Shown here piece after piece: positions 53,541 through 64,000 of a stretch of DNA of 64,000 nt. The position numbers and the translations under genes are program-made. Under the pieces are notes generated by a model. The model saw only the letters and a program-made list of their open reading frames with translations, was not told the DNA's origin and searched no databases. Within the stretch, counting starts at the first letter, position 1; each line of letters starts with the position of its first letter. This stretch comes from Devosia sp. 67-54 (GTDB lineage Bacteria > Pseudomonadota > Alphaproteobacteria > Rhizobiales > Devosiaceae): assembly GCF_001899075.1 (NCBI RefSeq), contig NZ_MKVA01000005.1:310001-374000 (forward strand), written 5' to 3'.

Positions 53541-54850
53541 TCACCGACATGATGACCGCGCGGCTGAAGCCGCTGCAGCCGGGCCGCAGCTCCCTGATCT
53601 CGGTGCTCGACATCGGATCGACCAAGATCTGCTGCGTCATCGCCCGGTTGACGCCGCGGCCCGAGGGCAAGGCGCTGAAGGGCCGCACGCACGTCGCCGA
53701 AGTCATCGGCTTCGGCTACGGCGCCTCGAGCGGCATCAAGAGCGGCGTCATCACCGACCTCGACCAGGCCGAGCAGGCGATCCGCACCGTGGTCGGCATG
53801 GCCGAGCGCGCCGCCGGCCTCACCGTGCAGTCGGTGGTGGTCAACGTCACCGCCGGCCGGCTCGGCTCGGAGACGTTCTCGGCCACGGTCAACCTCGGGG
53901 CGCAGGAGGTCGAGAAGGCCGACATCCAGCGCGTGCTGCGCGCCGTCAACGAGCGCTCGGTGCGGCCGGAGCGCTCGATCGTCCACGCGCTGCCCATCGG
54001 CTACGCCATCGACGGGCAGAAGGGCGTCAAGGACCCGCGCGGCCTCGTCGGCGAAAAGCTGTCGATCGACGTGGCGGTGATCAGCGCCGAAACCCTCGCC
54101 ATGCGCAACATCGAGCTGGTGCTCAACCGCTGCCATCTGCAGATCGAGGCGCTGATGGCGACGCCCTATGCCTCGGGCATGTCGACGCTGGTCGACGACG
54201 AGGGGCAGCTCGGAGTCGCCGTGGTCGATTTCGGCGGCGCCACCACCACCGTCGCGGTGTTCGCCGACGGCCACCCGATCTATTGCGACGCGCTCGCCAT
54301 CGGCGGCCATCACCTGACGCTCGACATCGCGCGCCAGCTCTCGGTGTCGATCGCCGACGCCGAGCGGCTGAAGACCGTCTATGGCAGCGTGCTGCCGGGC
54401 CAGGCCGACGAGCGCGAGATGATCTCGATCGTGCCGGTCGGGGCCGGGGCCGACGAGGCGCCGGGGCTGATTCCGCGCTCGCACCTCACCCGCATCCTGA
54501 GGCCGCGCGTCGAGGAGGTGCTGACCGCCATCCGCGACCGCATGCAGGCCACCGGCATGATGGACCTCAGCGGCCGCCGCTTCGTGCTCACCGGCGGCGG
54601 CAGCGAGCTCACCGGCCTGCCGGAAGTGGCGCGCCGGCTGCTCGGCCGCAACGTGCGCAACGGCCGGCCGATGGGCATCGCCGGGCTGCCCGAAATGGCG
54701 CGCGGCGCGGCCTTCGCCACGGTCTCGGGCATGCTGATCTATCCGCAGGTCTGCGCCCAGGAATTCGGCGAGCCGCGGCAGGCCGCCCGACTCACCGGCA
54801 CCGACGGCTATCTGGCGCGAGTCGGTAACTGGCTGCGCACCAGCTTCTGA
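53537..54850 (+). CDS. ftsA: Cell division protein FtsA
   Basis: 437 aa actin-like ATPase that tethers FtsZ to the membrane. Signatures: ISVLDIGSTKICCVIARL (phosphate 1), IKSGVITDLDQAEQAIR, VVNVTAGRLGS, VAVVDFGGATTTVAVFADG (phosphate 2) and FVLTGGGSELTGLPEVARRL (adenosine). The C-terminal amphipathic helix is GYLARVGNWLRTSF. Overlaps ftsQ by 4 nt. Confidence 0.96.
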   Translation: MITDMMTARLKPLQPGRSSLISVLDIGSTKICCVIARLTPRPEGKALKGRTHVAEVIGFGYGASSGIKSGVITDLDQAEQAIRTVVGMAERAAGLTVQSVVVNVTAGRLGSETFSATVNLGAQEVEKADIQRVLRAVNERSVRPERSIVHALPIGYAIDGQKGVKDPRGLVGEKLSIDVAVISAETLAMRNIELVLNRCHLQIEALMATPYASGMSTLVDDEGQLGVAVVDFGGATTTVAVFADGHPIYCDALAIGGHHLTLDIARQLSVSIADAERLKTVYGSVLPGQADEREMISIVPVGAGADEAPGLIPRSHLTRILRPRVEEVLTAIRDRMQATGMMDLSGRRFVLTGGGSELTGLPEVARRLLGRNVRNGRPMGIAGLPEMARGAAFATVSGMLIYPQVCAQEFGEPRQAARLTGTDGYLARVGNWLRTSF

Positions 54851-54875
54851 GCAAGGTTCCGGCCGGCTCGCGTGG

Positions 54876-54963
54876 TTAACGCTCCGTAAAATTGCCGAGG
54901 CCGGGGCGTCGCATTCTGCATCTTCGTTAACGGATCGGTGCCAATTGTTAGGGTCCGGTTAAC
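54876..54963. promoter_or_regulatory. Candidate CtrA sites upstream of ftsZ
   Basis: Two matches to the TTAA-N7-TTAA pattern: TTAA-N7-TAAA at 54876-54890 and TTAG-N7-TTAAC at 54948-54963, each one base off consensus in one half-site. They lie in the 160-nt gap before ftsZ, where the Caulobacter gene is also CtrA-controlled. Sequence resemblance only. Confidence 0.45.
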
Positions 54964-55010
54964 GAATTGGCGACTAACAATGGGCCTATACCAGTGCCAT
55001 GGGGCCCTTC

Positions 55011-56657
55011 ATGACGATCAACCTCGCTATCCCCGACATCCAGGAATTGAAGCCCCGCATCACCGTTTTCGGTGTCGGCGGTGCTGGCGGAAACGCCGTT
55101 AACAACATGATTTCGCAGGGGTTGGACGGCGTCGATTTCGTCTGCGCCAACACCGATGCGCAAGCCCTCGCGCTCAGCAAATCGCAGCGCATCATCCAGC
55201 TCGGCGTCTCGGTCACCGAGGGACTCGGGGCCGGCTCTCATCCCGAGGTCGGGCGCGCCGCGGCCGAAGAGAGCTGGGACGAGCTCAACGACCACCTCAG
55301 CGGCTCGCATATGGTGTTCATCACCGCCGGCATGGGCGGGGGCACCGGCACCGGCGCGGCCCCCGTCATCGCCCGCGCGGCGCGCGAGCAGGGCATCCTG
55401 ACCGTCGGCGTCGTCACCAAGCCGTTCACCTTCGAGGGCAACCGCCGGGCCCGCCTCGCCGAGGACGGCATCGACGAGCTGCACCGCCACGTCGATACGC
55501 TGATCGTCATCCCGAACCAGAACCTGTTCCGGGTCGCCAACGAGAAGACCACCTTCGCCGACGCCTTCAAGATGGCCGACCAGGTGCTGTTCTCCGGCGT
55601 CTCGTGCATCACCGACCTGATGGTCAAGGAAGGCCTCATCAACCTCGACTTCGCCGACGTGCGCGCCGTGATGCGCGGCATGGGCAAGGCGATGATGGGC
55701 ACCGGCGAGGCCGAGGGCGAGGATCGCGCCCGGCACGCGGCCGAGGCGGCGATCGCCAATCCGCTGCTCGACGACGTGTCGATGCACGGCGCCCGCGGCC
55801 TGCTGATCTCGATCACCGGCGGCCCCGACCTCACCCTGTACGAAGTCGACGAGGCCGCGAGCCGCATCCGCGAGGAGGTCGACGCCGACGCCAACATCAT
55901 CCTGGGCGCCACCTACGATGCCGACATGACCGGCTCGATCCGCGTCTCGGTGGTGGCCACCGGCACCGATGCCACCATGGTGCAGGCGCTGGAGCCGATG
56001 AAGGCGTCGACCACGCGGGCGCCGCTGCAGGCCACGGCCGTGCGCCGCGCCATGGAGCAGGCGCCGCAGCCGGCGCCGGCCGCCGAGGAACCGGTGCACG
56101 CGCAGCAGTTCGAAGCCGACGTCCGCCAGGCGGTGGCCGAGGCCATCACCTACGAGCCGACTCAGCAGTATGGCGACACCGACGACGGCATCACCGTCGA
56201 GCCCTACATCCCCGCCGCCACGCTCGATGCGATCGAGGAGCCGGTGCGGGCGGTTGAGCAGCCGATGCCGAGCGTCTACGTGCCCTCGCATGCCGAGCGC
56301 CCGGAAGGGCAGCGCCGCATGCCCCGTACCGAGGAACTTCCGGCTGTTGCCCGGAAGACACTGGTGGCGGAAGAACGACATGACCAGGAGCCCCGCAATG
56401 CCCGGGCCCTGTTCAAGCGCCTGGCCTCCAATGTGGGCCTCGGACTGCGCCCGCAGCAGCATCCCGGGCTGGCCGAACCGCAGTTTCCGGCGGCCGGCGA
56501 TGTCGACGCGCGGGCCGCGATAGAGGCCGGTGCAGGCCGGAATTCCGGGGCTTCGGCGGCCTCGCACGGCGCCGCCGGGCAGCTCGATCCGCACGGAAGG
56601 GCGCTGCCGCAGAAGGAGCATATCGAGATCCCGTCCTTCCTCAGGAAGCACGGCTAG
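55011..56657 (+). CDS. ftsZ: Tubulin-like cell division GTPase FtsZ
   Basis: 548 aa from the ATG at 55011 ([20 protein letters not shown]); an ATG at 54999 adds four residues. GTP-binding [16 protein letters not shown], tubulin signature [18 protein letters not shown] near residue 105, and synergy-loop [12 protein letters not shown] long disordered linker (about residues 320-535) is typical of Hyphomicrobiales, and the C-terminal conserved peptide is [11 protein letters not shown], which binds FtsA. Followed by a terminator. Confidence 0.97.
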   Translation: MTINLAIPDIQELKPRITVFGVGGAGGNAVNNMISQGLDGVDFVCANTDAQALALSKSQRIIQLGVSVTEGLGAGSHPEVGRAAAEESWDELNDHLSGSHMVFITAGMGGGTGTGAAPVIARAAREQGILTVGVVTKPFTFEGNRRARLAEDGIDELHRHVDTLIVIPNQNLFRVANEKTTFADAFKMADQVLFSGVSCITDLMVKEGLINLDFADVRAVMRGMGKAMMGTGEAEGEDRARHAAEAAIANPLLDDVSMHGARGLLISITGGPDLTLYEVDEAASRIREEVDADANIILGATYDADMTGSIRVSVVATGTDATMVQALEPMKASTTRAPLQATAVRRAMEQAPQPAPAAEEPVHAQQFEADVRQAVAEAITYEPTQQYGDTDDGITVEPYIPAATLDAIEEPVRAVEQPMPSVYVPSHAERPEGQRRMPRTEELPAVARKTLVAEERHDQEPRNARALFKRLASNVGLGLRPQQHPGLAEPQFPAAGDVDARAAIEAGAGRNSGASAASHGAAGQLDPHGRALPQKEHIEIPSFLRKHG

Positions 56658-56685
56658 GCTTCCCTCCGTCGGGGATTTCCACACC

Positions 56686-56716
56686 AACCGGCGCGCTTTC
56701 GCGCCGGTTTCTTTTT
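56686..56716 (+). terminator. Rho-independent terminator after ftsZ
   Basis: A perfect 10-bp stem AACCGGCGCG / CGCGCCGGTT with a CTTT loop, followed by TCTTTTT. Separates ftsZ from lpxC. Confidence 0.88.
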
Positions 56717-56759
56717 GGTTAAGACTTGCGTCGGGTCTTTGGGTCGGAGAACTACCTTC

Positions 56760-57734
56760 ATGCAGAACCTGTCGGCGCGCCAGCGCACCCTTGGCGGTGC
56801 GCTCGAGTACAGCGGCATCGGCGTGCATTCTGCACAGCCCGTCACCCTCAAGATCGAGCCGGCGCCGGCCGACAGCGGCTACAAGATCCAGCGCAGATTC
56901 GAGGACGGCTCCATCGTCGGGCCGGTGGCGGTGCATTTCGCCCGCGTCATGCGCACGACGCTGTGCACCACGATCGACCTCGGCGAGAGTGTCGCCGTCG
57001 CCACGGTGGAGCACGTGATCTCGGCGCTTTCGGGCCTCGGCGTCGACAATGCGCTGCTCACCATCACCGGCCCGGAATTCCCGGTGCTCGACGGCTCGGC
57101 GGCGCCGTTCGCCGAAGGCATCCTCAAGGTCGGGCTCGAAATCCAGGCCAAGTCGCGCCGCTACATCCGCGTGCTGCGCCAGGTGCTGGTGCGCAACAAC
57201 GAGGCGTCGGCGGCGCTGGAGCCGTACAATGGCCGGCAGTTCGACGTCGAGATCGACTTCGACAGCCGGGTCATCGGCCGGCAGCGCATGATCTTCGACT
57301 GGACGCCGCGCAAATACCTGTCCGACGTGTCGCGGGCCCGCACCTTCGGTTTCGAGCGCGACGCCAAGGTGCTGCGCCAGGCCGGCTATGCGCTCGGCTC
57401 GTCGCTCGAGAACTCGGTCGCCATCGGCGAGGGCCGCGGTCCGCACGAGGAGCGCGTGCTCAATCCGGGCGGCCTGCGCTTCGAGGACGAATTCGTGCGC
57501 CACAAGCTGCTCGACGCGATCGGCGACCTGGCGCTGTGCGGCCTGCCGATCTACGGCCGGTTCCGCTCCTACAAGGGCGGCCATGCGCTCAACGCGCTGG
57601 TGCTGCACGGGCTGTTTGCCAGCGAGGCGAACTACGAGGTCGTGTATGCGGAAGACCTGCCGCTCGGCTACGACGCGCTGAACGACATGCCCGAAGGGCT
57701 GGAAGTCCGGCCGTATCTGCGCACGGTCGGTTAA
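56760..57734 (+). CDS. lpxC: UDP-3-O-acyl-N-acetylglucosamine deacetylase LpxC
   Basis: 324 aa from the ATG at 56760 with GGAGA 9 nt upstream. Zinc-dependent committed step of lipid A synthesis. Signatures: RTLGGALEYSGIGVHSAQPV, VEHVISALSGLGVDNALLTI (first zinc His), PEFPVLDGSAAPF, ARTFGFERDA and FVRHKLLDAIGDLALCG (second His and Asp ligand). Usual order ftsZ-lpxC-bamD. Confidence 0.97.
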   Translation: MQNLSARQRTLGGALEYSGIGVHSAQPVTLKIEPAPADSGYKIQRRFEDGSIVGPVAVHFARVMRTTLCTTIDLGESVAVATVEHVISALSGLGVDNALLTITGPEFPVLDGSAAPFAEGILKVGLEIQAKSRRYIRVLRQVLVRNNEASAALEPYNGRQFDVEIDFDSRVIGRQRMIFDWTPRKYLSDVSRARTFGFERDAKVLRQAGYALGSSLENSVAIGEGRGPHEERVLNPGGLRFEDEFVRHKLLDAIGDLALCGLPIYGRFRSYKGGHALNALVLHGLFASEANYEVVYAEDLPLGYDALNDMPEGLEVRPYLRTVG

Positions 57735-57818
57735 CCGCGTCACAGTTTTGATGGATTTGCTGTCTAGGCCGCTCGACGGTGCTAAACACATGCTGCAAAC
57801 GATAGGGCGGGGCATTTC

Positions 57819-58718
57819 GTGACAGAGAGTGGTTTTGCGGCGCTGGCGACCCGGCTGGCGCGCGTTGTGGCGATCGGCACCTTCGCGGCGATGCTGGCGG
57901 CCTGCAGCATGTTCGGCCAGACCAAGCTGAAGGACGAGGCGATCGTTCCGCCCGATACGCTGTATCAGAGCGCGCTCAGCGACATGGATGCGCAGCGCTA
58001 CAATTCGGCGATCGAGAACCTCAAGAAGCTCGAGCGGCAGCACCCCTATTCGGAGTACAACGAGAAGGCCAAGCTGATGGAGGTCTACGCCAATTACCGC
58101 ATCGGCAAGTTCGACGACGCGATCCTGGCCGCCGACCGCTACATGGCGCTGTTCCCCTCGTCGGAGCAGACGGCCTATGTGCTGTTCCTCAAGGGCACGG
58201 CGTATTTCGCGCAGATCACCGACATCACCCGCGACCAGTCGATCGCGCAGAACGCCATCGACACCTACACGCTGCTGATCGCCAACTATCCCAAGAGCGA
58301 CTACGCCAAGGATGCGCGCGACAAGATGGTGATCGCCGTCGACCAGCTCGCCGGCAAGGAGATGTCGGTCGGCCGCTATTACGAGGGCAACGGCCAGTAC
58401 GCGGCCGCCATCAACCGCTTCCGCGCCGTGGTCGACAACTACCAGACCTCGACGCACATCGAGGAGGCGCTGTTCCGCCTGACCGAATCGAATCTGGCGC
58501 TGGGGCTGACGGCCGAGGCGCAGACCGCCGCGGCGGTGCTCGGGCACAACTACCCCTCGAGCGACTGGTACCAGCGCGCCTATACCCTGCTGCAGCAGCA
58601 GGGGCTCGAGCCCAAGGTCAACACCCAGAGCACGCTGGCGACGGCGGTGACCACCAAGGCGATGCCGCCGAGCAAGACGCCGCCGAGCAACAAGCCGGTG
58701 CCGCCGCCCAAGCTGTGA
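57819..58718 (+). CDS. bamD: Outer membrane assembly lipoprotein BamD
   Basis: 299 aa from a GTG at 57819 (ribosome site GGGCGGGG region). Lipobox LAAC in AAMLAACSMFGQ near residue 29. TPR repeats follow: YQSALSDMDAQRYNSAIENL, then KKLERQHPYSEYNEKAKLME and ALFPSSEQTAYVLFLKGTAY. The C-terminus is Pro/Lys-rich. Part of the BAM complex inserting beta-barrel proteins. Confidence 0.95.
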   Translation: MTESGFAALATRLARVVAIGTFAAMLAACSMFGQTKLKDEAIVPPDTLYQSALSDMDAQRYNSAIENLKKLERQHPYSEYNEKAKLMEVYANYRIGKFDDAILAADRYMALFPSSEQTAYVLFLKGTAYFAQITDITRDQSIAQNAIDTYTLLIANYPKSDYAKDARDKMVIAVDQLAGKEMSVGRYYEGNGQYAAAINRFRAVVDNYQTSTHIEEALFRLTESNLALGLTAEAQTAAAVLGHNYPSSDWYQRAYTLLQQQGLEPKVNTQSTLATAVTTKAMPPSKTPPSNKPVPPPKL

Positions 58719-58745
58719 GGCGCCCGAGCCTGTGACAAGGGCGAG

Positions 58746-58770
58746 CGCGGGGTGGATTTTCCCCGCGTTT
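58746..58770 (+). terminator. Weak terminator-like hairpin after bamD
   Basis: Stem CGCGGGG / CCCCGCG with an 8-nt loop, followed by TTTGTTG. The T run is short, so it may only attenuate. Confidence 0.4.
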
Positions 58771-58785
58771 GTTGCTAGTTTGTTC
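58771..58785 (+). promoter_or_regulatory. LexA-like box upstream of recN
   Basis: GTTG-CTAGTTT-GTTC, one base off the alphaproteobacterial GTTC-N7-GTTC box, with a T-rich spacer, 27 nt before the recN start. recN is a classic SOS gene in many bacteria, which raises the prior. Confidence 0.4.
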
Positions 58786-58811
58786 ACATCCCGCCAGAGG
58801 TGGATGTCGAC

Positions 58812-62665
<3,854 letters not shown>

Positions 62666-62706
62666 AGGGGGCACCGGAGCGATCGAAACCGGTGGCCGCT
62701 GCCCCC

Positions 62707-62786
62707 AAGGGCCCGACTGCACCATCAGGCTCGCGGTTCCATCGCCCCCCTCCCCCTTGCGGGGAGGGGCCGGGGGTGGGGGCCAC
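62707..62786. repeat. GC-rich palindromic repeat, truncated copy after ligA
   Basis: Has the centre and right arm of the family seen at 41902 and 51489 (CCGACTGCACCATCA, GCGGTTCCATCGCC, CTTGCGGGGAGGGG, GGGGGTGGGGGCCAC) but lacks most of the left arm, so it cannot form the full hairpin. Confidence 0.7.
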
Positions 62787-62902
62787 GACCACTGGGTCCG
62801 GTCTGCGGCCTATTGCGACCCTTACCGCAGCGTAATGTCGCCGCCGCGTTTCTGCCGCACGCCGACACTAGTGCTGCCCCGATCGACACGGGGGGACGAC
62901 CC

Positions 62903-63406
62903 ATGCGGGCATTGCTTATCGGCCTCGTGCTGGCGCTGATCGCGGCGCCGGCGCTGGCCTTCGACGATCCCAAGGCGCTGGTCACGGCGATCTATGCGCC
63001 CTACCAGACGCCGGGGCAGGCGGCGCAGCAGGATCCGGCGCAATATTACAGCGAGCGGCTGCGCGGTCTGGTGTCGGGCCACGCCGCCAAGGCCGCCGCC
63101 GACCTGCTCAGCAGTTCCAACGTCGGCACCGATACCGGCGACGTCGCCCCGGTGCTGGGGTTCAACCCGTTCATCAACGGCCAGCAGTCGCTGCTGATGG
63201 ATCTGAGCATCGGCGAGCCCGTGGTGGTCAGCGACAAGGCCATGGTCACGGTGAGCTTCCACAATTTCGACCGCTCGACGCTCCTGGCGCTGTCGCTGGT
63301 CAAGACCGCCGGCGGCTGGGCCGTCGACGACGTCGCCTCGCTCGGCCAGGGCGAACACTGGCTCTACAGCTGGCTGCTGCAATACGACCCCTTCGGCGTG
63401 GATTAG
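62903..63406 (+). CDS. Secreted DUF3828-like protein
   Basis: 167 aa from the ATG at 62903 (GGGGGGACG upstream). Signal peptide MRALLIGLVLALIAAPALA. The mature part follows the DUF3828 outline: LVTAIYAPY near the start, YYSERLRGLV, LGFNPFINGQ, then VVSDKAMVTVSFHNFDRSTL and LVKTAGGWAVDDVAS, an NTF2-like arrangement. Periplasmic; function unknown. Confidence 0.7.
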   Translation: MRALLIGLVLALIAAPALAFDDPKALVTAIYAPYQTPGQAAQQDPAQYYSERLRGLVSGHAAKAAADLLSSSNVGTDTGDVAPVLGFNPFINGQQSLLMDLSIGEPVVVSDKAMVTVSFHNFDRSTLLALSLVKTAGGWAVDDVASLGQGEHWLYSWLLQYDPFGVD

Positions 63407-63430
63407 TGCCCGGGCGAGCGCTCCATCCAC

Positions 63431-63520
63431 ATCGTCATTCCCGCGAAGGCGGGAATCCAGGCGGAGTCCTCGGACGTCCGTGAACCCGGTCTGGATTCCC
63501 GCCTTCGCGGGAATGACGAT
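63431..63520. repeat. 90-nt palindromic repeat, copy 2
   Basis: Same unit and length as 33726-33815, better preserved: starts ATCGTCATTCCCGCGAAGGC and ends GCGGGAATGACGAT, complementary over about 20 bases at each end. Lies between two convergent genes, where it could act as a bidirectional terminator. Confidence 0.8.
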
Positions 63521-63545
63521 GTGACGAGGTCGAAATCCGGCCCCC

Positions 63546-64000
63546 TCAAATCGCCCGCGTCGCCTCCTTCAGCCAGGCCTTCACGTCGCCCTTCAGCGAC
63601 GGGCCGATCTCGCGCCAGACGCGCTTGTGGTAGGCGTTGAGCCAGTCGCGTTCGTGCGGCAGCAGCAGCGTGTCGTCGATCAGCCGCAGATCGATGGGGC
63701 AGAGGGTCAGCGTTTCGAGCTCGAGGAACTTGCCGTCGCCCACCGCGCTCTCCACCACCAGAACGAGGTTCTCGATGCGGATGCCGTAGCCGCCGGCCTT
63801 GTAGTAGCCGGGCTCGTTGGAGATGATCTGGCCCGGCTCGAGCGGCTGCGGGTAGCGCGTCGAAAAGCCGATCGGGCCCTCGTGCACGCCGAGGAAGGCG
63901 CCGACGCCGTGGCCGGTGCCGTGGTTGTAGGCGATGCCGTCCTGCCACAGGAACTGCCGCGCCAGCACGTCGAGCTGCGCGCCGGACGTGCCGCGCGGAA
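63546..64000 (-). CDS. pepP: Xaa-Pro aminopeptidase (M24), C-terminal part
   Basis: About 151 codons, running off the window at base 64000. Metal ligands of the pita-bread fold are visible: His in NHGTGHGVGAFLGVHEGP, Glu in ISNEPGYYKAGGYG and Glu in GIRIENLVLVVE. The tail LPHERDWLNAYHKRVWREIG is typical of the long aminopeptidase P type. Removes an N-terminal residue before proline. The N-terminal domain is outside the window. Confidence 0.88.
   Translation of the reverse strand, partial: PRGTSGAQLDVLARQFLWQDGIAYNHGTGHGVGAFLGVHEGPIGFSTRYPQPLEPGQIISNEPGYYKAGGYGIRIENLVLVVESAVGDGKFLELETLTLCPIDLRLIDDTLLLPHERDWLNAYHKRVWREIGPSLKGDVKAWLKEATRAI

Overview
The window is about 64 kb of GC-rich (high sixties percent by eye) alphaproteobacterial chromosome. 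The division/cell-wall (dcw) order rsmH-ftsL-ftsI-murE-murF-mraY-(gap)-ftsW-murG-murC-murB-ddl-ftsQ-ftsA-ftsZ-lpxC-bamD-recN-ligA, meso-diaminopimelate-type MurE, the FtsZ C-terminal peptide (IPSFLRKHG), CtrA-like TTAA-N7-TTAA spacing upstream of ftsZ and an ArsR-methyltransferase/metF pair all point to Hyphomicrobiales, probably a Devosia-like genus. The genus is inference. Genes are tightly packed, often with ATGA or TGATG overlaps.

Layout. 1-6663: a glycogen operon (3' end of glgB, then glgC-glgA-pgm-glgX). 6660-14910, minus strand: a urease locus reading ureD-ureA-ureB-two paralogous unknown genes-ureC-[opposite-strand formyltransferase]-DUF29-MliC-like-ureE-ureF-DUF3995-ureG-GNAT. 15100-17621: a possible small RNA ending in a UUCG terminator, and two tandem secreted glycine-rich proteins, one with a collagen-like block. 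17727-21566: DUF2461 gene, ettA, then a type II restriction-modification pair whose BglII/BstYI-like nuclease is frameshifted and whose MT-A70 methyltransferase has a LexA-like promoter box. 21697-28259: accessory metabolism (mepA, a molybdenum-cofactor-sulfurase-like aminotransferase, a luciferase-like monooxygenase, GNAT, a BBE-type FAD oxidase, tam).

28430-30594 holds the most unusual locus. Two exported cysteine-paired proteins are followed by a membrane TIR-domain protein whose extracytoplasmic C-terminus is the same domain as those two exported proteins. This looks like a cell-envelope sensing TIR system. 30596-36792: host-attachment-family protein, rarD, DUF2336, an ArsR-methyltransferase behind a perfect 22-bp palindrome, metF and an unknown membrane protein.

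36846-62665: a TerB/DnaJ protein, RNase P RNA, a VapBC module with a palindromic operator, then the dcw cluster. murD is absent from its usual place between mraY and ftsW. An antisense Phd/VapC toxin-antitoxin pair lies there instead. GC-rich palindromic repeats of one family sit between ftsI and murE, between murB and ddl, and after ligA. The window ends with a DUF3828-like secreted protein, a 90-nt palindromic repeat also seen 30 kb away, and the 3' part of an Xaa-Pro aminopeptidase gene. No tRNA, rRNA, CRISPR array, insertion sequence or prophage was recognised.
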